Positions 25,418 through 32,875 of a DNA stretch of 36,142 nucleotides are shown here, in pieces (position 1 is the stretch's first letter; each line of letters opens with the position of its first letter). The translations under genes were made by a program, and so were the position numbers. Location: contig CAKPKU010000005.1 in assembly GCA_934167365.1 (NCBI GenBank), positions 1 to 36,142 of the forward strand, given 5' to 3'. The DNA is from an uncultured Clostridia bacterium. GTDB taxonomy: Bacteria; Bacillota; Clostridia; TANB77; CAG-508. The notes below the pieces were generated by a model. It did no database searches, had not been told where the DNA came from, and saw nothing but the letters and a program-made list of their open reading frames with translations.

Positions 25418-26047
25418 TTAATAAAAATGTTTTAAGCATAACTTTATGGCATTATTTTTTAATACAATTTTTCCACGCTCTAATAGTTTATAATAAAATA
25501 ATTCAGAGCTATTAACATATGTTGCAAATTCTGTGATAAATGTGTAGAATTTTTTTATGTAAGGATGGTTTAAATTAAGTTTTGAAAAAACTAAATAATA
25601 TGTATCATTATATGTATATAATACAGTATTTTTAGCTATTGTATTGTAATTTTTTATTGTATTAACATATGATGCAAATAAACAAAAGTCATCAAATGAG
25701 TTAAATGCATATACTAAATTTTCCGAACTTAAATTAGTTTGTTTTCTTTTAACCTTTAATTTTTTATTTTTTGAAATTTGGTAATTATCATCACAGTCCT
25801 TTTTGCCAAATCTCGTTATTGTTAATACAAAATCTCCATCAGCCATGGCAAGTGCTTCGATTTTTATTTTATGATCTTTAGTAATAAATCCGACTTTTTC
25901 TTCAGCTTCTTCTAAAACATTTAAGAAAAGATCTTGCGTTTCAGTTGAATTAGATAAAATGGAATTAAAATCTATATTTTTTTCAATTAAATCTTTGCTA
26001 CTTATAGTTATTCTTATTTTATTTTCGTTTAACTTTTCAAATTTCAT
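25418..26047 (-). CDS. mecA: MecA-family ClpC adaptor protein
   Basis: A 209-residue cytoplasmic protein with the MecA layout: an N-terminal substrate-binding domain beginning MKFEKLNENKIRITIS (about 1-70), a charged Lys-rich linker (about 95-110), and a C-terminal domain (about 112-209) that in this family binds ClpC. MecA proteins deliver substrates to ClpCP and control competence, sporulation or wall functions in Firmicutes. I place the start at 26047 rather than 36 bases upstream because GGAGG (26055-26059 on the complement) gives proper spacing and the family begins with this motif. The start region contains the palindrome AGGCGCGCCT. A -10 like TATAAT lies on the complement at 26075-26080. 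The symbol follows family resemblance; the protein is distant from the Bacillus MecA. Confidence 0.75.
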   Translation of the reverse strand: MKFEKLNENKIRITISSKDLIEKNIDFNSILSNSTETQDLFLNVLEEAEEKVGFITKDHKIKIEALAMADGDFVLTITRFGKKDCDDNYQISKNKKLKVKRKQTNLSSENLVYAFNSFDDFCLFASYVNTIKNYNTIAKNTVLYTYNDTYYLVFSKLNLNHPYIKKFYTFITEFATYVNSSELFYYKLLERGKIVLKNNAIKLCLKHFY

Positions 26048-26057
26048 AGGCGCGCCT
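26048..26057. promoter_or_regulatory. GC-only core palindrome overlapping the mecA ribosome binding site
   Basis: AGGCGCGCCT sits between the start codon and the Shine-Dalgarno of the mecA-like gene and overlaps the latter. A ten-base palindrome with a GGCGCGCC core is striking in DNA this AT-rich. A perfect 8-bp hairpin lies further upstream at 26106-26125. Confidence 0.4.
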
Positions 26058-26211
26058 CCAAATCTTTTAAATATATTATACAATTAAATTAGTAAAAAAT
26101 AAACGAGTAATTTTTGGAAATTACTATAATATATTAATTTTCTAGTTAAAAGGTACTATATAATATATCATAAAAATTAGGATAAATAAATAGAAAAATA
26201 AAAAAATTGTA

Positions 26212-26240
26212 TTGACATTAATAAACAACTAGAATATAAT
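26212..26240 (+). promoter_or_regulatory. Perfect consensus sigma-A promoter before the broken tRNA-Lys
   Basis: TTGACA (26212-26217) and TATAAT (26235-26240) with a 17-bp spacer, ending 16 bases before the tRNA-like 5' end. This is the strongest promoter in the window and typical of stable RNA genes. Confidence 0.85.
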
Positions 26241-26256
26241 AATTAAAGTTTCATAT

Positions 26257-26297
26257 GCGCTATTAGCTCAGCTGGTAGAGCAGCTGACTCTTAATCA
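26257..26297 (+). pseudogene. 5' half of a tRNA-Lys(CUU), 3' half missing
   Basis: The acceptor 5' strand GCGCTAT, a normal D arm (26266-26281), anticodon stem 5' strand GCTGA and the loop CTCTTAA (26288-26294, anticodon CTT) are all canonical. The match to tRNA-Lys ends at TCA (26295-26297), and the expected variable loop, T arm and ATAGCGC acceptor strand do not follow. The break falls at the anticodon arm, where the intact tRNA at 26445 has the same string GACTCTTAATC. It may be a recombination scar. The remnant is still behind a perfect promoter. Confidence 0.7.
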
Positions 26298-26444
26298 TCT
26301 GGCAATGGTGCAACAGGATAATGCCCAAAATAGTGTATAACACTCGATTCGAACAGTTATTGTGAGTGGACTTTTTTTTGAAAATGCGCCAACTTGCAAT
26401 AACTCGCGCCAGTTTAATGTGCATAACAAATTATTATAATACTT
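26298..26444 (+). other. Spacer between the half tRNA and the intact tRNA-Lys
   Basis: No gene or tRNA 3' half is recognisable. A weak hairpin CACTC (26341-26345) with GAGTG (26364-26368) is followed by T8 at 26372-26379 and could end a transcript from the strong promoter. GCGCC occurs twice (near 26386 and 26406). A TATAAT lies only four bases before the next tRNA, too close to be its own usual promoter. Confidence 0.4.
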
Positions 26445-26520
26445 GCATCACTAGCTCAATTGGCAGAGCAACAGACTCTTAATCTGGAGGTTCGGGGTTC
26501 GATTCCCCGGTGATGCACCA
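26445..26520 (+). tRNA. tRNA-Lys (anticodon CUU), intact with encoded CCA
   Basis: A 76-nt cloverleaf: acceptor GCATCAC pairs with GTGATGC, the D arm is normal, the anticodon loop CTCTTAA (26476-26482) has anticodon CTT at 26478-26480, the T arm is CGGGGTTCGATTCCCCG, and ACCA is encoded at the end. It differs in acceptor sequence from the half tRNA upstream. The remnant integrase gene reads into it from the other side, marking it as the attachment site. Confidence 0.95.
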
Positions 26521-26914
26521 TTTTAATACCCAATAGGGTATTATTTTTTTGCAATATTGTAGAAGCAACAAGAGTCTGTATCCAAATTTTTTGTAATTGT
26601 TCAAATTCTTTTGCTATTATAGTATTTGGATCTATTCCGTCTGCATTTGGTATATTAAGAATATTTGAATTTATTGTGTTATTATTTGATGTTGGTACTA
26701 ATCCCCAAGCTTGTTCATATTCTTGTTTCTTTCTTGCATCAGATACAAATATATAATATTTTTGTGTTGTAGCAAAGTCAGCATGTCCCATTAATTTCAT
26801 TAATACAATATCTCTCATTCCTTGCTCAGATAAGAATGTAGCAAAAGAATGTCGTAATCCGTATGGAGTAAGATATTCTAAATTATATTTTTCCCTAAAT
26901 ATTCTTAAACTGGA
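26456..26914 (-). pseudogene. C-terminal remnant of a tyrosine recombinase (integrase)
   Basis: On the minus strand the reading frame begins at the border of the IS element near 26914 and gives RIFREKYN, then TPYGLRHSFATFL (the HxxRH box, with Tyr replacing the first His), then LMGHADFATTQKYY with the likely nucleophile Tyr. Only the catalytic C-terminal part remains, about 150 codons. The frame then runs through the tRNA terminator and antisense of the tRNA-Lys (giving HHRGIEPRTSRLRV, the usual antisense product of such tRNAs) to a stop at 26456. This is the layout of an element integrated at a tRNA 3' end. The N-terminal part is not found on the far side of the IS, so sequence was lost. Confidence 0.8.
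26525..26550 (+). terminator. Terminator of tRNA-Lys
   Basis: A perfect 7-bp stem AATACCC/GGGTATT (26525-26531 with 26536-26542) with a 4-nt loop, followed by T7 at 26544-26550. Confidence 0.8.
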
Positions 26915-26993
26915 TAGGTTATACTAAATTAGACAAAAAAGATAAGGACATGTTATAATAAAATTTAAATAAAAGAATATGGAGGAATTAAAC

Positions 26994-27284
26994 ATGTCTA
27001 GAAGAGAAAGAAGAGAATTTACAGAAGAGTTTAAATTACAAATGGTAAAATTATATAATAGTGGAAAACCAGTCGTTGAAATAGTAAAAGAATATGATTT
27101 AACACGTTCTGCTTTTATGAACTGGATTCAAAAATATAATAAAACAGGATCTTTTAAAGCATGTGATAATAGAACTGAAGAAGAAAAAGAATTACTTAGA
27201 TTAAAAAAAGAAAATCAACAATTAAGAATGGAAAATGATATTTTAAAGCAAGCAGCGCTGATATTGGGACAAAAATCAAAATAA
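26994..27284 (+). CDS. IS3-family transposase OrfA
   Basis: A 96-residue DNA-binding subunit: an N-terminal helix-turn-helix (about 8-48, FTEEFKLQMVKLYNSG...YDLTRSAFMNWI) that recognises the element ends, and a C-terminal leucine-zipper-like helix (about 62-90, LLRLKKENQQLRMENDILK). I choose the ATG at 26994, eight bases after GGAGG (26981-26985), over the upstream in-frame ATG at 26979 that overlaps this ribosome binding site. The orfB frame is -1 relative to orfA and is open back through the end of orfA, so a frameshifted OrfAB transposase could be made around the A-rich stretch near 27268-27282. Confidence 0.9.
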   Translation: MSRRERREFTEEFKLQMVKLYNSGKPVVEIVKEYDLTRSAFMNWIQKYNKTGSFKACDNRTEEEKELLRLKKENQQLRMENDILKQAALILGQKSK

Positions 27285-27319
27285 TAATAGCTAATAAAGA
27301 AAAATACAGTATCAGCGCA

Positions 27320-28114
27320 ATGTGCAAATTATTAGGTGTAACAAGATCTTTAGTATATTATAAAAGAAAAAATAAACGAGTTGATGTTGGAATAGAAAAA
27401 CATATCATTGAAATATTTAAAAACAGCAAAAATAATTATGGAGCAAGAAAAATAAAAGTTGAATTACAAAAATTAGGATATCAAGTTAGTTTAAAAAGAA
27501 TAAGAAAATATATGATTTTAAATGGATTAGTTTCAAATTATACAGTAAAACAATTTAAGGTACACAAAGCAACATGTAATGAGGATAATATTGAAAATAA
27601 GCTAAATAGAGAGTTTAATAGAGATGAAAAATTAGATGTTGTTGTAAGCGATTTAACATATGTGAATGTTCAAGGAAAATGGAACTATATATGCGTAATA
27701 ATTGATTTATTTAATAGAGAAATTATTGGATATGCAGCAGGAAAAAATAAAAATGCAGAGCTTGTGTATAAAGCATTTGGAAAAATTAAAGCTAATTTAA
27801 ATAATATTAATATTTTTCATACAGATAGAGGAGATGAATTTAAGAATAAAATAATTGATGAAGTATTAACAACATTTAATATAGATAGATCATTAAGCCA
27901 AAAAGGTTGTCCTTATGATAATGCAGTTGCTGAAGCAACATATAAAATAATAAAAACTGAATTTGCTTTTAATAGAATATTTGAAAGCTTTGAAGAATTA
28001 GAAACTGATTTATATGAATATGTTAATTGGTATAATAATATAAGAATTCATGGTTCACTAAATTATTTAACACCAGTTGAATATAAAAATATTGTCAATG
28101 AAGAAAATGTATAA
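27320..28114 (+). CDS. IS3-family transposase OrfB (DDE integrase core)
   Basis: A 264-residue catalytic subunit with an HTH_21-like N-terminal part (about 35-85) and an rve integrase core (about 95-255). The DDE triad is visible: Asp in VVVSDLTYV, Asp in FHTDRGDEF, and Glu in DNAVAEATYKIIK. It normally acts as a fused OrfAB protein made by -1 frameshifting, which excises and inserts the element. In this frame codons continue upstream of the ATG at least to 27265, in line with the fusion. The protein looks intact with no internal stop. Confidence 0.9.
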   Translation: MCKLLGVTRSLVYYKRKNKRVDVGIEKHIIEIFKNSKNNYGARKIKVELQKLGYQVSLKRIRKYMILNGLVSNYTVKQFKVHKATCNEDNIENKLNREFNRDEKLDVVVSDLTYVNVQGKWNYICVIIDLFNREIIGYAAGKNKNAELVYKAFGKIKANLNNINIFHTDRGDEFKNKIIDEVLTTFNIDRSLSQKGCPYDNAVAEATYKIIKTEFAFNRIFESFEELETDLYEYVNWYNNIRIHGSLNYLTPVEYKNIVNEENV

Positions 28115-28265
28115 AAAACGAAGTGATTTATGCCATTTTCGTAATTGCACAATGAATGAAAATTATAATATGGAATTGGTAATAAACTTACATAAGTTAA
28201 GTTTATTACCGTAATGAAAAATTAATGATGTTATTAAAAGTGTCCTTATAAAAATTGTATAAAAA

Positions 28266-28475
28266 AGGGTTGACAATCCATATAATTTTTTGTCAATAAT
28301 AATCAAAAAAATGCATAACTAACATATAAAATAAAAAAATATAAAATAATCATAACCACGATTATTTTATATCTCTTTACTTTATATTTTAACTTTTTAA
28401 TCTCTTTTGATACTTAGCAAGTAATTATATATCTAATGTGCAAATTGATTAAAATCGAATTTAATGTGTCATAAA
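28266..28475 (+). other. Non-coding stretch right of the IS
   Basis: No gene is visible, and no integrase sequence continues here on either strand. A TTGACA...TGTCAA inverted repeat lies at about 28270-28296. The remaining notable element is the terminator for the minus-strand CAP gene at 28341-28370. Confidence 0.5.
28333..28370 (-). terminator. Terminator of the CAP-domain gene
   Basis: A perfect 11-bp stem (28341-28351 with 28360-28370), loop of 8 nt. On the minus strand it is followed by a T-rich run (the A-rich segment near 28333-28340 on the plus strand). Confidence 0.65.
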
Positions 28476-29012
28476 TTAACCAATAAACAATTGCACATAA
28501 ATTTTGCCATAAACAGGGCTATCAATCACTACAATACCAGTATAACTAAAATTTTTTTCTAAAATATTAGCTTTATGAGAAGGAGAATTTATCCATGCGG
28601 CAACAGCTCTTTCTGGAGTAGTATTACCTGCTAAATTTTCACCTGCAATCATATAATCAATTCCATAATCTTCTAACATCTCAAAAGGGGTACCTAAATT
28701 AACAGAAGTATGGGAAAAGTAATTATTTTGTACTAAATCAATAGCCTTTAAATAAGCAACATCTTGTAAACTAGACAAAGCCTTTAATTCAGTTAGCCCA
28801 TTTTTTATTCTATATTTATTTATTAAATCTAAAGTTTCTTGTTCCTCAGCTGATAAATCAGCATAATCATCTAATACTAATTTTTCTGCAATACTTTTAA
28901 TATTCTGTTCAGAAAGTACAGCCGTTCTGTAAGTAGCAAAAGAAAAAGTATTAAGGATAAAAACAATCACAAAAATAAATAAAATACCAAATGTTCTTTT
29001 TGATATTTTCAT
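28476..29012 (-). CDS. Secreted CAP/SCP-domain protein (YkwD-like)
   Basis: A 178-residue protein with an N-terminal signal or membrane segment (about 7-26) and a CAP domain (about 52-178). Family signature residues are present: H101 in FSHTS, E125 in AGENLA, and H146 in SPSHKANIL. It should act outside the membrane. The biochemical role of bacterial CAP proteins is poorly defined; proposals include lipid, glycan or protein binding. I prefer the ATG at 29012 over a GTG at 29045 because the hydrophobic signal directly follows it and AGGGGA lies upstream, though the spacing (about 12 bases) is long. It is transcribed alone from a perfect sigma-A promoter, divergent from the polysaccharide operon. 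Confidence 0.85.
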   Translation of the reverse strand: MKISKRTFGILFIFVIVFILNTFSFATYRTAVLSEQNIKSIAEKLVLDDYADLSAEEQETLDLINKYRIKNGLTELKALSSLQDVAYLKAIDLVQNNYFSHTSVNLGTPFEMLEDYGIDYMIAGENLAGNTTPERAVAAWINSPSHKANILEKNFSYTGIVVIDSPVYGKIYVQLFIG

Positions 29013-29121
29013 TCTTGAAACACATCCCCTAAAAATAATATTCACATTAAATTTTTTATCTTAGGTAGTGTAAATATTTTATCCATTGTTATATGATTCT
29101 ATACTAAGAAACAACGATAAT

Positions 29122-29150
29122 ATTATATCACCATACAAAGATTATGTCAA
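29122..29150 (-). promoter_or_regulatory. Perfect consensus promoter of the CAP-domain gene
   Basis: On the minus strand TTGACA (complement of 29145-29150) and TATAAT (complement of 29122-29127) are 17 bp apart. The leader is about 100 nt. Confidence 0.8.
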
Positions 29151-29223
29151 CACAATAAAACAAAAATTTCATAATTTACTCCTGTGAAAAAATGAAATAA
29201 ACTATTCAAAAAATACAAAATAT

Positions 29224-29231
29224 GATATACT
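29224..29231 (+). promoter_or_regulatory. Possible extended -10 promoter of the polysaccharide operon
   Basis: TATACT at 29226-29231 lies one base after the start of a TG-like extension (TGA before it reads TG-A-TATACT from 29223). No good -35 is found 17 bp upstream. It lies 33 bases before the first gene. Confidence 0.4.
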
Positions 29232-29263
29232 AATTTTAAATTTAAGAATAGGAGAATGATAAA

Positions 29264-31480
29264 ATGAGTAAAGAAAAAATAGGATTGATAGGAATAATCA
29301 TTATTATGTTACTTTCAAGCATATTTGTAATGCCTAGTGAAACAATGCCAACATGGATAACGTTATTAATTACAAGTGCTTTTACTACAGTATATGTAAT
29401 ATATAAAAAAATAAAAAAAGAAAAAAATGTAATAATAAAAAGCAAACTGGATATAGCAATACTTATATTTATGCTTTCTCCACTTATTCCATTGATATTT
29501 AACACAGCAGTATCATTTAGCGAAACAATAATTGCTATATTAAGGTATTGGACTATATATGGAGTATATATTTTAGCAAGAAATTTAATTACAGAAGATA
29601 AAGAGAAAAAAATTATAATAAATGCACTTATTATAATTTCTGTAATACCAATTATACTTGGATATGATATGTTTTTTAAAATAAATTTATTTCAACCTAT
29701 TTTAAGCTTTTTTAATATTAGTGCTTTTCATGAATATAGGATGATTTCTGTATTCGATTATGCTAATACTTATGCAATATATCTAAGTGTTATGACATTT
29801 TTAGCGATTGCAATGTTCTTAAATACAGAAGAAAAAAAATTAAAAATTTTATATGGAATATATATACTAATTGCAAGTATAACAATAATACTTACACAAT
29901 CTAAAGCAACAATAGCACTTCTTGGAATATTAATACTTATATTTATTTTAAAGAAATTAAAAGATAAAGAAATACCTAAAAAATATATAATTATTGGTGT
30001 ATCGCTAATAATAGCATTTTTTATATACTTTTGCGTTGGCCTAAATTTCTCTAAACCTGTTGTAGTAAAAGGAAATCAGGAAGAATGGATTAGAGGTATA
30101 GAACCAAATACAAAATATGTAATTGAATTTGATGTTAATGCAGAAACAAATACACAAGAAGAATGTTTTGAAATACAAATAGATGAAGCAAATCAATATA
30201 ATATCACAGAAATTAAGGGTAAGGTTACTTTTGGAACGTGTAATGATACAAAAAAAATAGAGTTTACAACAGGTGATAGTGTAGACCATTTAGCTTTATA
30301 TATGAAAAATATGTCAGAACAAGAATTTACAATAAATGCTTGTAGAATAAATGGTAAAAAATATACTATAAAGTATCTAATGCTTCCAAATGGATTAGTA
30401 AGAATGTTTACGACATTTAATTTCAAAAATTCAAGTGTATGGCAAAGATTTGATTACTGGGGAGATGGTTTTAAAATAATAAAAGATAATTGGCTTTTTG
30501 GAGCAGGTGGAAATGCTTGGAATTTGTTATATGGTAAAGTTCAAGATTATCAATATTATTCTGCAAATGTTCATAGTAATATTTTAGATATATGGATGTC
30601 ATTTGGAATAATTAGCTTAATTGCTTTTATCTCTATACTGGTACTTATATTAAAAAATGTAAAAGATATAATAAAAAATAGAAGTGATATAAAAGTATAT
30701 AGAATGCAAGTTGCAATGTTAATAAGCATATTAATAATATTTTTACATTCTTGTATGGATATGGATTTTTCGTTTATCACAATAGGAATATTATTTTATT
30801 TACTTGTTGCCTTGAGTAGTTCAAAAGATAAAGAATTAAAGACAAAAAAGATAGAAATAATAGACTACATCATAGTTATTGCATTTGCAGTTATTACGAC
30901 AATTAATATTTTGGGGCTTACATCAGACTTATTAAAAGAAAGCAATCCAAAACTAAGTAGTAAACTTTCGCCATGGAATGAACAATATATGTATAATGAT
31001 ATTGTGGGAACACAAAATCCTAATGAATATGATAAAGAAAATATGCAAAAAATGATAAACTATATGAAAAAAGAACCTTATTCACAACAACAACAATGGA
31101 TAACCACATATTTAGCATCTAATATTTCACGAGGTTTAGAACAAGAAGGATATGAAGCAAATGTAGAAGGTATAGATTTTTGGATTGATTTTTGGAGAAA
31201 CAATAAAATTGAAAGTAAATATGATTCTAATATGATAATTCAAAAGATAAATAATGAATTAGAAATTTTAATGGCTATGAATAATCTGGAAAATATAACA
31301 GAAGAAACAAAAAAACAAATGTTAAAAATTATAGAAATAGTAGAAAAAGATTATAAAGAATATGAAAATAACATATTAGAATATACAAAACACAAAGATA
31401 CTAAAGAAGAAAGCGAAAAGAATCATCAAAAATATACGGAATTGTATAATAAAATATTAAAAATTAAGGAAAAAATATGA
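29264..31480 (+). CDS. O-antigen ligase/polymerase-like polytopic membrane protein
   Basis: A 738-residue protein of the O-antigen ligase (Wzy/WaaL) superfamily, which joins or polymerises undecaprenyl-linked glycans on the outer membrane face. About a dozen hydrophobic segments are visible. The family signature appears as WLFGAGGNAWN (410-420) and H437 in ANVHSNILDIWMSFG, before the last group of membrane helices. Two features are unusual: a beta-rich extracytoplasmic insert of about 100 residues (about 264-367, resembling a carbohydrate-binding fold) and a soluble, helical C-terminal extension of about 175 residues after the last helix. The start follows AGGAG (about 29250-29254). The stop overlaps the next gene's start by four bases (ATGA), which points to coupled translation and an operon. 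Confidence 0.8.
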   Translation: MSKEKIGLIGIIIIMLLSSIFVMPSETMPTWITLLITSAFTTVYVIYKKIKKEKNVIIKSKLDIAILIFMLSPLIPLIFNTAVSFSETIIAILRYWTIYGVYILARNLITEDKEKKIIINALIIISVIPIILGYDMFFKINLFQPILSFFNISAFHEYRMISVFDYANTYAIYLSVMTFLAIAMFLNTEEKKLKILYGIYILIASITIILTQSKATIALLGILILIFILKKLKDKEIPKKYIIIGVSLIIAFFIYFCVGLNFSKPVVVKGNQEEWIRGIEPNTKYVIEFDVNAETNTQEECFEIQIDEANQYNITEIKGKVTFGTCNDTKKIEFTTGDSVDHLALYMKNMSEQEFTINACRINGKKYTIKYLMLPNGLVRMFTTFNFKNSSVWQRFDYWGDGFKIIKDNWLFGAGGNAWNLLYGKVQDYQYYSANVHSNILDIWMSFGIISLIAFISILVLILKNVKDIIKNRSDIKVYRMQVAMLISILIIFLHSCMDMDFSFITIGILFYLLVALSSSKDKELKTKKIEIIDYIIVIAFAVITTINILGLTSDLLKESNPKLSSKLSPWNEQYMYNDIVGTQNPNEYDKENMQKMINYMKKEPYSQQQQWITTYLASNISRGLEQEGYEANVEGIDFWIDFWRNNKIESKYDSNMIIQKINNELEILMAMNNLENITEETKKQMLKIIEIVEKDYKEYENNILEYTKHKDTKEESEKNHQKYTELYNKILKIKEKI

Positions 31481-32089
31481 TAAATTATAAATTAAATAAG
31501 GAACAGAGAATACAAAAAAGAGTATTTGATATACTCGTGTCTAGCGTTGCAATCATTTTCACTTTTCCAATAATGGTAATAATTTTTATAATAGTAAAGA
31601 TAGATTCTAAAGGTCCTGGTATATTTAAGCAAAAAAGAATAACAAAGGATGGTAAAGAATTTACAATGTATAAATTTAGAACAATGATTAATAATGCAGA
31701 AAAGGATACTCGGGCCAATACTTGCGGTAAAAGGAGATAACAGAATAACAAGAGTTGGGAAAGTTTTAAGGAAAACAAAGTTAGATGAATTACCACAACT
31801 TTTTAATGTATTAAAAGGAGATATGAGTATTGTAGGTCCAAGACCAGAGAGAATTGAAATAATAGAAGATATTATAAAAGTAGTACCAGAATATAGAATA
31901 AGAGAGCAAGTTAAGTCAGGAATAACGGGATTATCACATATAGAGGGAGATTATTACACTAATCCAAAACAAAGACTAGAATATGATATTACTTATATGA
32001 GTAAATGGTCTATAAAAAATGATATTAAAATTGTTTTTAGAACATTTGGTAAAATAATAAAAGATGCTAGAAAAAAAGAAGAAATATAA
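31477..32089 (+). pseudogene. Phosphoglycosyl transferase (bacterial sugar transferase), frameshifted
   Basis: This enzyme would start glycan synthesis by moving a sugar phosphate onto undecaprenyl phosphate. The gene is split into two frames: 31477-31740 gives the N-terminal hairpin membrane segment (about 17-41) and KFRTM, and the +1 frame gives the catalytic rest with TKLDELPQLFNVL and SIVGPRPE. Dropping the single C at 31711 restores D-T-G-P at the joint, exactly where the family expects it, and yields one protein of about 203 residues (small, PglC/EpsL-like size). So one inserted base either inactivates the gene or is a sequencing error. The start is coupled to the preceding gene (ATGA overlap). 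Confidence 0.85.
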
Positions 32090-32108
32090 CTAGAAGGGAA
32101 GAAACTTT

Positions 32109-32867
32109 ATGCAAAACATAGATAAGATAGATATAATTATGCCAGCTTATAATTGTGAAAAATATGTAGTACAAGCTATAAACTCGGTAAAAGAACAAAC
32201 CTACAAAGAATGGAGATTAATCATTGTAAATGATTGCTCTTTAGATAATACTAAAAGTATAATTGAAAAAGAAATTCAAAGCATAAAAGACAAAGTTATA
32301 TTTATTGATTTAAGTACACATATTGGAGTTGCAGAGTGTAGAAATGTAGCAATAAATAAAGTTTCTAATAGATACATTGCATTTTTAGATTCGGATGACA
32401 TTTGGAACCCAGAAAAGCTAGAAAAACAATTAAATTTTATGAAAGACAATGAATATTGTTTTACATATACAAGATATACTTATTTGAAAGATGGAAATTT
32501 CAAAGAAGTAAAAGAAATTCCAAGCAAATTAAATTATAGAAAAGCACTAACTAATACATATATATTAACTTCGACTGTGATGCTAGATACAAAATACATA
32601 GATAAGAAAAATATACTTATGCCTAATATTGGAAGTGAAGATACGGCAACATGGTGGAATATATTAAAAAGTGGTGTAACTTCTTATGGATTGGATGAAA
32701 ATTTTACAACCTACAGAGTAACAAATAATGGATTATCACAAAATAAATTTACTAACTTAAAAAGAACTTGGAATTTATATAGAAAACAAGAAAAGTTATC
32801 AATAATATATACAATATACAATTTTTGTTGGTATATATTTCATGCTACAAAAAAACGAATAGTATAG
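32109..32867 (+). CDS. Family 2 glycosyltransferase
   Basis: A 252-residue cytoplasmic GT-A fold enzyme. The N-terminal DIIMPAYNCEKYV (about 8-20) and the metal-binding DSDD (94-97) mark glycosyltransferase family 2, followed by a W-N-P-E-K-L acceptor-side segment common in this family. It would add one sugar from a nucleotide sugar to the lipid-linked glycan; donor and acceptor cannot be told from sequence. The ribosome binding site AGAAGGGAAG lies upstream. The gene is the third in the operon, 19 bp after the phosphoglycosyl transferase frame. Confidence 0.88.
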   Translation: MQNIDKIDIIMPAYNCEKYVVQAINSVKEQTYKEWRLIIVNDCSLDNTKSIIEKEIQSIKDKVIFIDLSTHIGVAECRNVAINKVSNRYIAFLDSDDIWNPEKLEKQLNFMKDNEYCFTYTRYTYLKDGNFKEVKEIPSKLNYRKALTNTYILTSTVMLDTKYIDKKNILMPNIGSEDTATWWNILKSGVTSYGLDENFTTYRVTNNGLSQNKFTNLKRTWNLYRKQEKLSIIYTIYNFCWYIFHATKKRIV

Positions 32868-32875
32868 GAGAACCT

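Larger units (their letters stand above)
26925..28265 (+). mobile_element. IS3-family (IS150-like) insertion sequence, ends approximate
   Basis: Two genes, orfA and orfB, are flanked by imperfect inverted repeats: 26933-26950 and 28241-28258 match at 13 of 18 positions, with the exact core ATAAGGACA/TGTCCTTAT, and similarity continues inward. The outer boundaries and target duplication could not be fixed by eye. A perfect 13-bp hairpin (28178-28210) lies between orfB and the right end. The element truncates the integrase gene. Both frames appear intact, so it may be active. Confidence 0.8.

Noticed and set aside
26257..26380. A complete tRNA with a large insertion or intron
   Set aside because: No T arm with GTTCGANTC in the right setting and no ATAGCGC acceptor strand follow within the next 190 bases.
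29242..31796. Minus-strand frames within the O-antigen ligase and sugar transferase genes
   Set aside because: They are antisense to well-supported genes; hydrophobic antisense products are expected opposite these AT-rich codons.
31477..32089. Two separate small genes of 87 and 131 residues
   Set aside because: Together they form one sugar transferase; a single extra C at 31711 explains the split, and the second frame's ATG lies inside the first without a suitable ribosome binding site.
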